From Microglena sp. YARC (Eukaryota; Chlorophyta; Chlorophyceae; Chlamydomonadales; Chlamydomonadaceae): DNA of 64,000 nucleotides. Shown here piece after piece: positions 9,245-18,338 of this stretch (position 1 is its first letter; the number at the start of each line of letters is the position of its first letter). The notes under the pieces were generated by a model. It was not told where the DNA came from. It saw nothing but the letters and a program-made list of their open reading frames with translations, and did not search any database. The DNA lies in assembly GCA_022414725.1 (NCBI GenBank), contig CM039465.1, positions 46,510,495 through 46,574,494 on the forward strand, read 5' to 3'. Position numbers and translations under genes: made by a program.

Positions 9245-9449
9245 AGCCCCTTTCAGTTATATCAAATGGTCTATTGGTAGACCAGATCGTTTGAGGATTA
9301 AGAGTCGGGGGTCGGGTCTCCCTTTGGTCGCTCTTGGCGTTGCAGGTCGTCGTCAACCGCGATTGTAGATTGTCCAGTTGAGGTAGGAGACCGCTCCCGC
9401 TTACGACGGGCTCCCTTAACACCACGCCCTACCAGCCGTTATCATTACC
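9245..9449 (+). mobile_element. SINE-1, with target-site duplication
   Basis: A 205-bp element running AGCCCCTTTCAG to GTTATCATTACC, flanked by a perfect 11-bp duplication TAAATCATTAT (9234-9244 and 9450-9460). The A box (TGGTCTATTGGT) and B box (GGGTCGGGTCTCC) are more degraded than in the 3631 copy. Duplications of this length fit LINE-mediated retrotransposition. Confidence 0.9.
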
Positions 9450-9504
9450 TAAATCATTATTGAAAGTATTATTTGCGTGCTCTCTTGCACTTTTGGATCA
9501 GCAC

Positions 9505-9675
9505 CAGGGTACTTCCAGTGACCAAATTGGCCAGCGCTTTAGCGCACTGGAAAACAAAAAAACTGCGCTTTGTAGTGCAAAAAGCGCAAAACTTTCTTGC
9601 TGCGCCCACAGGGGGTTGCAAAAAACTGCGAAATGCGCAGAAGGGCTCCAAAAGGCAGCGCTTGGAAGTACCCTG
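9505..9675 (+). mobile_element. hAT-like MITE, copy 3
   Basis: A 171-bp element with CAGGGTACTTCCA ... TGGAAGTACCCTG termini and a perfect 8-bp duplication ATCAGCAC (9497-9504 and 9676-9683). The interior matches copy 1, including CCAAATTGGCCAGCGCTTTA. Confidence 0.93.
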
Positions 9676-9717
9676 ATCAGCACTAGCCTGCCCGTGATAT
9701 TTATATGTATGTTTGTA

Positions 9718-9832
9718 TGTTACTGTCCAGGGGTAAGCCAAATAGGCTAAAGGGACTTGCCCAACCGTAGTAGGAAGGGCTTAAAAAGAAAAAGCACTGA
9801 TGAACCGAACCCCAAACAATCGTTTATTATGT
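9718..9832 (+). repeat. Interspersed repeat A, plus copy
   Basis: GTATGTTTGTATGTTACTGTCC precedes AGGGGTAAGCCAAATAGGC, and the copy ends ...CCCCAAACAATCGTTTA without the ACCGACGG tail. Text split: the CATA-type border is again present. Confidence 0.8.
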
Positions 9833-9949
9833 GACAATGCATTAATTTATTTATCCATTTATCCATGCATGCAGTACATTGTCATAGGCAGGCCAATTAA
9901 ATTATCCCAGCTGAGATGATGATTTAATTATATTGTATAATTAAATTAT

Positions 9950-10090
9950 CACTGTAGCACGAACTCAGCCCCCCCGTCGGTTCAACGATTGTTTGGGGTT
10001 CAGTTCATCAGTGCTTTTTCATTTTAAGCCCTTCCTATACGGCTGGGCAAGTTCCTTTAGCCTATTTGGCCTACCCCTGGACTGTAACAT
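9950..10090 (-). repeat. Interspersed repeat A, reverse copy
   Basis: CACTGTAGCACGAACTCAGC at its left end, CATCAGTGCTTTTTC, CCTACCCCTGGACTGTAAC, then ACATACATACACAC. Together with the copy at 9718 it forms an inverted pair around an AT-rich segment. Confidence 0.85.
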
Positions 10091-10224
10091 ACATACACAC
10101 ATTCAGACAGACAGACAGGCCACTGTAGACCCGGGCCAGGATCACACACCAAAACATTCCAACATCAAATAGAAAACCTACCCATGATAGCATATGGATT
10201 CCATTATTGTTTTGTACGAAAATT

Positions 10225-10310
10225 CACCCCCCCCCCCTTTCAAATAAGGGACATATTGGAGTTGAGATGGGAGGGGGGAGGGGGGGGGGGGGGGGGGAGG
10301 GGGGTACAAA
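10225..10310. repeat. Poly-C and poly-G tracts
   Basis: C run at 10,227-10,237 and a G/GGGA run at 10,270-10,303. They could pair with each other. Confidence 0.75.
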
Positions 10311-10438
10311 AGAGGTTCCTGAGTGTCTTCACTCTTCAGACATTTCACTTGGGATAGGGATGATCTCAAGACCTTCACTTGCGACTCTGTTGCAATGCTT
10401 GCTTCGTGCAATATTTGCTCAATTTATTCTTTTTATGA

Positions 10439-10535
10439 GGACTTGTTGAAAGACCCCTCCCGAATGTTGTGGAGCGGGCTTGTGTTAGGCCAACAATGGC
10501 CTGTCGATGACAATGTAATGTAATGTTTTATAAGG
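10439..10535 (+). repeat. Interspersed repeat D, plus copy
   Basis: GGACTTGTTGAAAGACCCC ... GTTGTGGAGCGGGCTTG ... CAATGGCCTGTCGATGAC, the reverse complement of the copy at 7290-7405. Ends in (TGTAA)n. Confidence 0.65.
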
Positions 10536-10699
10536 ATTAGATTATTGGAGCTGGAGTGCGATAAGATCACGAGATGCCTGCTGACATTTGGTTTGGTTTA
10601 TTGCATGATCTATCAGCCTTCAGACTGCTCATCGTCTGCGGGCAGAGTAAATCAGTAAGCTAACATGGATACTACAAGCACTACACCTGAAGACTTTAC

Positions 10700-10802
10700 C
10701 TGAGCAGCAGTGAAATCCTCTCGAGGGGGCACATCCGAGCACGAGCAGGGCATTGGATTCTGTGGCTCCGCTGGGTCTACTCCTGATTTTGCCCTCGATA
10801 GC
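10700..10802 (-). CDS. Cys-containing exon of the FAS1 gene
   Basis: Acceptor TTATTGAG before 10,802, donor CTCAG|GTAAAG after 10,700; 103 nt entering in phase 2 and leaving in phase 0. It encodes LSRAKSGVDPAEPQN then PMPCSCSDVPPREDFTAAQ. The CxC-x-DVPP-x-x-x-(F/Y)T-x-x-Q pattern resembles cysteine-rich extracellular modules of plant and algal wall proteins. That is a resemblance, not an assignment. It joins in phase with the exon at 11,203-11,295 (AG + G = AGG). Confidence 0.58.
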
Positions 10803-11018
10803 CTCAATAAGCAGAAACCTGATACCAATGCATCATCCAGAAATTAAGATCAAGTCAGCGTGCACTTGCATTGATTTCTAATCTTTCTAAACTTAGATGC
10901 CGGTAGACAGTTCCAAAAAAGGAACCCTGCAGCAGCGCAACTTTCGCGCACAGCTTTGTGGGTTTTGATGAGCAAGATTAAATGTGCATATGGGAGCTAT
11001 GTAGTAGTAGTAGGAGCT

Positions 11019-11160
11019 GTTACAGTCCAGGGGTAGACCAAATAGGCTGAGGGGAATGCCCAACCATGACAGGAGGGGCTTTGACGGGGAAAAAATTGTG
11101 AACTGACCCCCAAAGAATAGTTTTACAGCCGGGAGCCCTGAGTTCGTGCTACAGTGCAAA
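11019..11160 (+). repeat. Interspersed repeat A, plus copy
   Basis: TTACAGTCCAGGGGTAGACC, AATGCCCAACCATGACAGG, GTTTTACAGCCGGGAGCCC, GTGCTACAGTG. It lies inside the inferred intron between the exons at 11,203 and 10,802. Confidence 0.85.
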
Positions 11161-11202
11161 TGTAATTCAATGATGGGAGCTATGGCGAAGTAGGTTCCGT
11201 AC

Positions 11203-11295
11203 CTAGTGCGAGGCTGAATATTCGGAGAAGAGATGGCATCTGTGTAATACTGCAGAATCGTTAAGACGCTATGGCCTATGGATGGATGCAAGAAC
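11203..11295 (-). CDS. Exon of the FAS1 gene (upstream-most recognised)
   Basis: Acceptor TTTATAG before 11,295, donor ACTAG|GTACGG after 11,203; 93 nt, entering in phase 2 (one base completes a codon) and leaving in phase 2. It reads FLHPSIGHSVLTILQYY then TDAISSPNIQPRT. Supported by open frame, splice signals and phase agreement with 10,700-10,802. Function unknown beyond membership in this gene. The linkage to the FAS1 exons is inferred from strand and order. Confidence 0.5.
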
Positions 11296-11464
11296 CTATA
11301 AACTCGCAATAATTGAAAATAATTGAAGTAATTAGCAGACAGTGCACAAGACTGAATTTATCGTCAGGTAAGGGGACAGAGAGTGGAATGTTCATGCTGG
11401 AGTGGTTTCAGCATTTCACCGGGAGGGTGCAAAACCGTTGATGGGGTCTAAACGTTTGAAATTT

Positions 11465-11515
11465 GAAGCGGCGGCGGCGGCGGCGAGGCGCGCGGGGGGG
11501 GGGGGGGGGGGAGGA
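11465..11515 (+). repeat. (GCG)n and poly-G tract
   Basis: GCGGCGGCGGCGGCG followed by GCGCG and about 19 G. Confidence 0.8.
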
Positions 11516-11543
11516 GGACCCGGGACCCGAATTAACTGCTCAT

Positions 11544-11840
11544 CTAACAGCAAATGAATGCAATTATCTCCTTTTTCACACTTTTGTTAGTGCTAATTTG
11601 ACCTCGCTTACGCTTGGAAACGTGTAGGCGGCATTCCCGGTTTCTCAGTGGTTTGTTGATAATGTCAAAAATCGAAGGCAGCAGAAAGTTATGCCACTTC
11701 GTATCATAGACTGACCACGCAACGGTGTCGTGACTACCGGTATGCAACGGTTGAATGCATGGCGAAAAAGTTGCATGCATGGCGGTGCTGGGGCTGTTTG
11801 AATGCCCCTCACCTGGTTGCCAGCAGATGTCAGCGTCACC
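11544..11840 (-). other. Open minus-strand frame, possible terminal exon
   Basis: The frame ending at 11,544 (TAG) reads DTVAWSVYDTKWHNFLLPS then IFDIINKPLRNREC and KRKRGQISTNKSVKKE. Composition looks coding, but I see no family match and cannot set the acceptor. It may be the last exon of another minus-strand gene. Left as unassigned. Confidence 0.3.
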
Positions 11841-12415
11841 CGGGCCCTGTCTGAACCCGAAACGCATCCGTACGCATCGACCTCCTCCGCGGCTTCGCTT
11901 TCGCTGTGCCAGCTCCGGCTCGCCGTCTGGTGAATGGTATTGCGTCACATCGCATTTTCAAAGACAGGCAATTGTTGACGCAAGACAAGCCCGCGCATCC
12001 CGGGGGTCTTCCAACCATTCTATCGTTGAAAAGTAAAGAAGTCAACCGACTCCCCCGTGCCGTTTCTATCGCACTACACTACAAGCTCTCAAGCACTACG
12101 AGCTACCCCAAATCTAAGTAATCTAAGTGCGTTCTGGACTCTTCTTTTCCTTTCCCCCTTTTTCTCTTCCTTTCCCTTTTCGTCATTTCATTTCTAACGC
12201 ACTCAAGGATTGCTCGCTTCGTCCCTGTCTGTTTTTTTTATTCTGTCTCTAACTTCGAAACGCAAGATCCCCTCTTGCAGTCCATCGGAACCCATCCGAC
12301 CTCTGAACGTTTAACATCGCACTTGCAACAGCTGTGCGCGTCGATAAGTCGCATCTAACCATGACTAGAGGAGCGTTATCAAGCCACGCCAAGCCAAGCC
12401 AACTTGCACTAGCAG
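11841..12415. other. No supported gene
   Basis: Mixed GC-rich then T-rich sequence (CTCTTCTTTTCCTTTCCCCC at 12,138). I see no splice-bounded exon. Could be promoter or UTR of the plus-strand gene downstream, but nothing specific is visible. Confidence 0.3.
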
Positions 12416-12508
12416 TGTGGGTCAATCAATCCAAGGGGTCAAGCTAAGCCAAGCCAAGCCAAGCCAAGCCAAGCCAAGCCAAGCCAAGCCAAGCCAAGCC
12501 AAGCCAAC
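12385..12508 (+). repeat. (AAGCC)n pentanucleotide repeat
   Basis: Short run at 12,387-12,400, then about twelve units at 12,443-12,505, both followed by AACTTGCACTAG, so the flank is duplicated with the repeat. Confidence 0.9.
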
Positions 12509-12693
12509 TTGCACTAGGAGAGTGGGTCTAGTACCAGTGTGGGTACATACTACCAGTGGAAGCAGAGCTCTGGCAGGTTCAGGAACAGCACCTGCATTAA
12601 TTACAAGTGTAGGAGAGGTAATGGGAGGAACAGCAGAAGCAACAACAGCTGCTGCACTAGCAGAATAATTAAGTACAACAGGAGCAGAGGTAG

Positions 12694-12696
<3 letters not shown>

Positions 12697-12765
<69 letters not shown>

Positions 12766-12808
12766 CAGCAGCAGCTGCGACAGTATCAATTGTATCAGGA
12801 TCAGAGGT

Positions 12809-12844
<36 letters not shown>

Positions 12845-12845
12845 G
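12697..12845 (+). repeat. Two CAG trinucleotide tracts
   Basis: About 22 CAG units at 12,697-12,763 and a second tract of about 8 at 12,820-12,843, each preceded by AGAGGTAGTGGCA. The frame could encode poly-Ala, poly-Gln or poly-Ser. There is not enough flanking evidence to call it coding. Confidence 0.85.
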
Positions 12846-13021
12846 CCTAATTGCCATGGACAACCGGTCGATCAGCCAACACAGCTGCTCGTCCTACTCC
12901 CAGGAAAGAGCAACTTCAATCGCAGCAGCACTAGCAGGGGGCATGGCTCCCTCGGGCCGTCTCCACATGTTTGTGTAAGGTTCATCAGCTGCACACACAC
13001 TACCGACCTAGCGTGTCCTAA

Positions 13022-13712
13022 CTAAGCGCAGCAGCTGCACACTAAGCGCACCAGCAACACTAGCTAAGGAGCGTGTCCTTACTAAGCGCACCAGCAACAC
13101 TAGCTGAGGAGCGTGTCCTGACTAAGCGCACCAGCAACACTAGCTAAGGAGCGTGTCCTTACTAAGCGCACCAGCAAAACTAGCTGAGGAGCGTGTCCTG
13201 ACTAAGCGCACCAGCAACACTAGCTGATGAGCGTGTACTAACTAAGCGCACCAGCAACACTAGCTAAGGAGCGTGTCCTTACTAAGCGCACCAGCAACAC
13301 TAGCTGAGGAGCGTGTCCTATCTAAGCGCACCAGCAACACTAGCTGAAGAGCGTGTCCGTACTAAGCGCACCAGCAACACTAGCTGAGGAGCGTGTACTA
13401 ACTAAGCGCACCAGCCACACTAGCTAAGGAGCGTGTCCTGACTAAGCGCACCAGCAACACTGGCTGAGGAGCGTGTCCTTACTAAGCGCACCAGCAACAC
13501 TAGCTAAGGAGCGTGTACTAACTAAGCGCAACAGCAACACTAGCTGAAGAGCGTGTACTAAATAAGCACACCAGCCACACTAGCTAAGGAGCGTGTCCTG
13601 ACTAAGCGCACCAGCAACACTAGCTGAAGAGCGTGTACTAACTAAGCGCACCAGCCACACTAGCCGAGGAGCGTGTCCTTTCTAAGCGCACCAGCAACTC
13701 TAGCTGAGGTAG
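13022..13712 (+). repeat. 60-bp minisatellite, about 11-12 units
   Basis: Unit contains CTAAGCGCACCAGCAACAC then TAGCTGAGGAGCGTGTCC with a variable base at fixed sites. Units line up exactly with 60-base spacing. No link to a nearby exon edge was found. Confidence 0.93.
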
Positions 13713-13868
13713 TGGCAGCATCAGCTCCTTTGAGCTCCTAGTATCAATACTTCTGGGGGCCACAGCTTGACAGGTCTTACAGCCAGAACCTCCTGGCAGT
13801 ACTTATAGACATTGCGGGCAGTACTTACAGAAAGTACAAGCAGTACATACAGGCAGTACCATATCAGG
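13713..13868 (+). repeat. Short GCAGTAC-containing repeats before exon 1
   Basis: Repeats of GGCAGTACTTA(C/T)AGA at about 13,795, 13,817 and 13,850. They end in CCATATCAG directly before GATG of the gene start, so CAG|G could also be a splice acceptor for a longer upstream part of the gene. Confidence 0.5.
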
Positions 13869-14119
13869 ATGTCACGGAAGGAGTCTGCGGTTCACTTCTT
13901 TCCAGATGACAATTCACAGGGCTCTGCATTTGGGGTGTCACCCAATCCCCCCACCTCCACGCTACCGAAGTCCGCCGCCACCACGCCAACCAAGTCCGCC
14001 ACGACCATGCCAACCAAGTCTACAACCACCACCTCACAGAGGTCGAGATCCAGGAGCCCTAGTAGCTCCATGCGTACAAGGAATTCCAGTACAGGACGGA
14101 AGAACCAGAGCCGCAACAG
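13869..14119 (+). CDS. Ser/Arg/Thr-rich protein, exon 1
   Basis: ATG at 13,869 and donor AACAG|GTAGGG after 14,119. The three exons (13,869-14,119, 15,304-15,520, 15,732-15,755) join in frame into a 163-residue protein with a TGA stop at 15,753. This exon encodes MSRKESAVHFFPDDNS, a low-complexity T/P/K/S stretch (TPTKSATTMPTKSTTTT), then SQRSRSRSPSSS. The RSRSRSP run resembles RS segments of nuclear splicing-related proteins, but there is no RRM or other domain, so no function is claimed. The start is uncertain because a CAG acceptor abuts the ATG. Upstream exons are possible. Confidence 0.7.
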
Positions 14120-15303
14120 GTAGGGGGAAGTTAGCCTCGGGTTAGCCAGCCCGGGGATGGAGTTTGACCCTAAACCCTAAACCCTAAACCCTAAACCCTA
14201 AACCCCCCTGAACCCTTAAACCCTAAAATCTACCCCCCCACCCCTGGGCTGGCTAACCCCGGGCTGACTTCCCCCCCACCACCGCAGCATCTCTAATACC
14301 CGCTCACGCAGCCCAGTAATACCCCCCCACCCATGGGCTGGCTAACCCTGGGCTGACTTCCCCCCCACCACCGCAGCATCTCAAAATACCCGCTCACGCA
14401 GCCCAGTAATAACCCCCCACCCATGGACAAGCTAACCCCCGGCTAACCTCCCCCACCGCTGCAGCATCTCTAATACCCGCTCACGCAGCCCAGTAATAAC
14501 CCCCCACCCATGGACTGGATAACCCCGGGCTAACCTCCCCCCACCCCGCTGCAGCATCTCGAATACCCGCTCACGCAGCCCAGTAATAACCCCACACCCA
14601 TGGGCTGGCTAACCCCGGGCTAACCTCCCCCCACCCCGCTGCAGCATCTCAAATACCCGCTCACGCAGCCCAGTAATAACCCCACACCCATGGGCTGGCT
14701 AACCCCGGGCTAACTTCCCCCCACCACCGCAGCATCTCTAATACCCGCTCACGCAGCATCTCAAATACCCCGCCGCAGCATCTCTAATACCGGCTAACGC
14801 GGCCCAGTAATACCCCCCCACCCCCGGGCTGGCTAACCCAGGCTAACTTCCCCCACCGCTGCAGCATCTCAAATACCCGCTCACGCAGCCCAGTAATAAC
14901 CCCCCACCCATGGGCTGGCTAACCCCGCGCCAACTTCCCCCCACCGCTGCAGTATCTCTAATACCCGCTCACGCAGCCCAGTAATAACCCCCCACCCATG
15001 GGCTGGCTAACCCCGGGCTAACTTCCCCCCACCGCTGCAGCATCTCAAATACCCGCTCACGCAGCCCAGTAAAAACTCCCCACCCATGGGCTGGCTAAAC
15101 CCCGGGCTAACTTCCCCCACCGCTGCAGCATCTCAAATACCCGCTCTCGCAGCCCAGTAAAACTCCCCACCCATGGGCTGGCTAACCCCGGGCTAACTTC
15201 CCCCCACCGCTGCAGCATCTCAAATACCCGCTCACGCAGCCCAGTAATAATCCCCCACCCATGGGCTGGCTAACCCCGCGCCAACTTTGCCCCACCGCTG
15301 CAG
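14120..15303 (+). repeat. Intron filled by an acceptor-type exon-edge array
   Basis: About a dozen units of roughly 88 bp, each containing CCACCGCTGCAG then CATCTCTAATACCCGCTCAC and GCAGCCCAGTAAT. These are the acceptor and first 30-odd bases of the exon at 15,304. The unit also holds GGGCTGGCTAACCCCGGGCT, whose reverse complement lies at the intron's 5' end (14,127-14,157). A (CCCTAAA)n run is at 14,168-14,205. Choosing an upstream copy as acceptor would read about 20 codons and stop, so the last copy is the only productive one. Confidence 0.92.
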
Positions 15304-15520
15304 TATCTCTAATACCCGCTCACGCAGCCCGGTGATCAAGGGCCCTGAGCCCAATCAAGGAAGGAGACACGTAGTCGGTCTGCTGAAGGAGATGCACCTT
15401 GAACGCCAGCTGGTGGCTGAGAGGCAGGCTGCCCCTGACCAAGAGGCGCAGGCAGTACACTTGCCTGATGTACACGGTCATGCTCACCATCAGCAGGAGC
15501 TGGCTTCAAAAGAGGGCGAG
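15304..15520 (+). CDS. Ser/Arg/Thr-rich protein, exon 2
   Basis: Acceptor CCGCTGCAG before 15,304, donor GGCGAG|GTGTGT after 15,520; 217 nt. It encodes (S)ISNTRSRSPVIKGPEPN, then a charged, probably helical segment VVGLLKEMHLERQLVAERQ, then a His-rich stretch HGHAHHQQE. Phase 2 from exon 1 and phase 0 into exon 3. No domain recognised. Confidence 0.72.
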
Positions 15521-15731
15521 GTGTGTTTGTGTGTGTTTCGGTATAAGCAGTAGATAACTTAACATGCATTATTTACATTTATTTACATTATTTGCATGTA
15601 TTTTTGGTGTACGCAGTATAAAACTCAACATACAATATTTGCATTTATTTCCATTATTTGCATGCATTTTTGGTATAAGCAGCATATAACTAAACATACA
15701 TTATTTGCATTTATTTACATTATCTCCATAG
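15521..15731 (+). repeat. Intron 2 with an AT-rich tandem repeat
   Basis: Three copies, about 62-75 bp apart, of a unit with GTATAAGCAG(T/C)A, TAACATACATTATTTGCATT and TACATTATTTGCATG. The unit includes AGCAG/GCAGTA acceptor-like ends. The real acceptor is ATCTCCATAG at 15,731. Confidence 0.75.
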
Positions 15732-15755
15732 GTGCCTAAGTCAGACCCTGAGTGA
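15732..15755 (+). CDS. Ser/Arg/Thr-rich protein, terminal micro-exon
   Basis: Acceptor CTCCATAG then GTG CCT AAG TCA GAC CCT GAG TGA, encoding VPKSDPE and stop, in phase 0 with exon 2. The exon could continue as 3' UTR. It is short, so confidence is moderate. Confidence 0.55.
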   Translation: MPKSDPE

Positions 15756-16845
15756 TACGGATGGATTGAGCCTACGCCCTCAAGTCCAAAAACAAAGTTT
15801 TTTTGCTAATAAGTAGCCCAACCACATCAGTTAAGCACACAAATACTCAGATTTGGGTTTTCTCAAATGGTGGGGACCAGGTCAAGTGAAACATGCTAAT
15901 TCGTTACTATGGGGTTCCCTAAGTCGATACGGGTTTTACGTAGGAAGTGATACGGAGCCTATCGCGACCGAAACAAGCCATTTAAAAAGAACACTGGTTA
16001 CAAATGTTGTGTAACGTTTTTCCCTACCAGTAGTTACTACGGAAGGTCTTGGAAGGCAGGACACAGGCAGTACAGTTGAGTACGGACCCCCAAAACACTG
16101 ATTATTTACATTTCGTGGGTGTCCTAAGTCTAGGTCAGAGTTGCACAGCCTGAATTGAAACATTTTGGGCCTCGGTTTTGCTCTATCTCAAGATATAGCG
16201 TGCAGAACAACTTTTCCTTTTTTTCGAAAATTCAAAATTCAAAATTCAAATATGTTTTGAAAATAAATTCCAAAAACAAACTTTTTTAAAATTTGTCTTC
16301 AAACATCCACATCTGAACTCAGTTTTTGATTTGGGGTAGATCGATGAAAACACATCCTAATCCTGAGCCATGGTGTCGTAGGCCACAGGGAGGTGAAATC
16401 TTGAGATGTACAGCTATTTCAGTAGATTCCGAGGCCAAGGCTGAAGCGCAGCCTCCGACCTTGTACAAGGGGTTCGATAAGCCTTTCATCCCGAGGTACT
16501 TTTCTTCGGAATAGCTCGCGCAGCCTCGTATCTGACGCGATCTGGATTTGTATCACTAGTTATTGCACATCTGATGTACTGCCACCGGCCTGCCAAACAA
16601 GGCTGCTCGCGACCAGATGCGAACGCGCACGAAAAGTAGCTGCGCGCATAGCTGACACCGTCGCGAACAATATGAGCCTGACAGAATTCGATTCCGAGCA
16701 GTTTGGGCCATGTACGGCTCTGTATCACATTCTTGTATCGACTTAGGGCGTTTTCGGACTTCGGCACCTATGGAGATAAACACAAGTAACAAGCTTATAA
16801 AAACTTGTCGGCCAGGATTAATAGATCACATCAAATTATATTTTA
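15756..16845. other. No supported gene; possible UTR or intergenic
   Basis: Contains AAAATTCAAAATTCAAAATT near 16,225 and open frames of 60-95 codons on both strands (16,326-16,514 plus, 16,486-16,767 minus) without recognisable motifs or splice context. Not called. Confidence 0.35.
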
Positions 16846-16847
16846 TC

Positions 16848-17087
16848 CTATTCTATTCTATTCTATTACATGGCATGACATGACATTACATTACATTACA
16901 TTACATTACATTACATTACATTACATTACATTACATTACATTACATTACATTACATTACATTACATTACATTACATTACATTACATGGCATTACATTACA
17001 TTACATTACATTACATTACATTACATTACATTACATTACATTACATTACATTACATTACATTACATTACATTACATTACATTATATT
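16848..17087 (+). repeat. (ATTAC)n pentanucleotide repeat
   Basis: CTATT units passing into about 40 units of TTACA, with one TGGCA interruption at 16,986. Confidence 0.95.
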
Positions 17088-17171
17088 GAATTAATAGAAC
17101 ACTACGCAGTGTTGACGAGCGATTTACAAAATAATATCACAGTGCAAAACACTTCTTGTGTGTGTGTTTTA

Positions 17172-17520
17172 TAGCCTAGCCGGTAAAGGCATTGCCAAAT
17201 AGGCTACATAGACTTGCCCAACAGGAGTGGAAAAAGCTGCAAACGCCATGCCTCAAAAACCTGAGGAAGGCTGACCCCCACCCCCCCATTAAATATACAT
17301 ACCAATTAAAAAAAAAAAAACTTAGATGTGGATTCAGGGGGTTCACACTAAGGCGCAACCGGAATAATTTATTGACTTATTTGATCATTTGGCACAGAAC
17401 GCTACCTCCTGCGCCCAAGCTCAATATTGGGAAGGGGTGCATTCACAACAAGCACTGGTGAACTGAATCCCCAACAAATCGTAAACAAAGGGGGCCCGGA
17501 GTTTGTGCTACGTCGCTGAT
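17172..17520 (+). repeat. Long diverged repeat A variant
   Basis: Starts TAGCCTAGCCGG... CCAAATAGGCTACATAGACTTGCCCAAC and ends CACTGGTGAACTGAATCCCC ... GGGGGCCCGGAGTTTGTGCT. Between them is about 200 bp of other sequence. The copy at 41,465-41,715 has the same ending (GGTGCCCGGACTGCGTGCT), so this may be a subfamily. Confidence 0.65.
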
Positions 17521-17624
17521 TTAACTTTTAAAGACAAAATCACGACTATTATAAATACATCCTAATTACATTCTACATCCCGTATACATTACTTCTAAAT
17601 ACGCCATAAATACATGCTAAATAC

Positions 17625-17663
<39 letters not shown>

Positions 17664-17961
17664 TTCATACATCCTGAATACATTATACATGTATTCTTAA
17701 TCAATTCTTAATACATTATAAATACATTATTTGTACATTCTTAATACATTTTAATACATTATACATACATTGCATGTACATCCTTAATATATTCTTTATG
17801 CAGTATCAATACTGCTTCAAAATTTGCAAAGCGCGGTCTCCTTGAAATGGCTGCGGATCTTTGAAACAAACATTATAAATACGTGACATGTGCATTAAAT
17901 ATACATTCTTAATACATTCTTAATACAATATAAATACATCCTAAATACATTATAAATACAG
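17521..17961 (+). repeat. AT-rich tandem repeat with an embedded exon-edge copy
   Basis: Repeats of TAAATACAT(C/T)CTAAATACATTA, a (TA)n run at 17,631-17,660, and at 17,826-17,875 a copy of a block from the next exon: GCAAAGCGCGGTCTCCTTGA AATGGCTGCGGATCTTTGAAA, matching 18,014-18,053 closely. The real acceptor is AAATACAG at 17,961. Confidence 0.75.
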
Positions 17962-18121
17962 GTGAAGGAGGAGGAGGAGGAGACGCCAAACAAGAATGGG
18001 CGTAAAAATATTCAAAGCGCGATCTCCTTGAAATGGCTGCAGCTCTTTGAAAACAGAGTGAAGCGTGAAGGCACACCTAGAATGACAACGGCTGACGTGG
18101 TGAGAGCATTCATCATTCCAG
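17962..18121 (+). CDS. FLWVDVFAVNQH-motif protein, exon A
   Basis: Acceptor AAATACAG before 17,962, donor CATTCCAG|GTAGGT after 18,121; 160 nt, phase 0 in, phase 1 out. It encodes VKEEEEETPNKNGRK, then SAISLKWLQLFENRV, then MTTADVVRAFIIP. The acidic start and the (M)TTADVVR.FI.P end are what precedes the SHAW-like core in a family of algal and protist proteins, where TTxxVxxxxIxPxT...CSY is typical. Joining to exon B gives IIP-D-TEAMLCSY in frame across a 1.9-kb intron. Biochemical role unknown. Confidence 0.75.
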
Positions 18122-18139
18122 GTAGGTTGGACTCTCTTT

Positions 18140-18338
18140 GACAAGTCCTGTGCTGCGTCGCAAGCGATGCGTACAATTGGCGGATTGTGTTGGCAACGGA
18201 ACGACAGGTGGACCGAAGCCAGTTAGTTATGAGACAGTCGGCTGACGTGTCAGGCTTTAATATTTTTGGTCGGAGGGACAAATGGGTAACCCTGGGGGCT
18301 CCTGCTCCCCTGAAGGGGGAGCACTGCCCAAAACATAG
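18140..18338 (+). repeat. Interspersed repeat C, plus copy in the intron
   Basis: GACAAGTCCTGTGCTGCGTC GCAAGCGATGCG, GGCAACGGAACGACAGG, GACGTGTCAGGC, GACAAATGGGTAACCCTGGG, ending GCACTGCCCAAAACA. Inserted 18 bp downstream of the exon A donor. Confidence 0.85.

Noticed and set aside
12539..13025. Poly-Ala/Gln protein from the CAG tracts
   Set aside because: All three frames are open through CAG repeats by nature. No conserved flank, splice site or start supports one.
14168..14226. Telomere (chromosome end) from the (CCCTAAA)n run
   Set aside because: Short and internal, inside an intron between two in-phase exons. Similar motifs at 40,900-41,300 and 55,370 are also internal.
16326..16792. 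Short genes on either strand
   Set aside because: Overlapping 60-95-codon frames on both strands with no motif, no splice context and no family resemblance.
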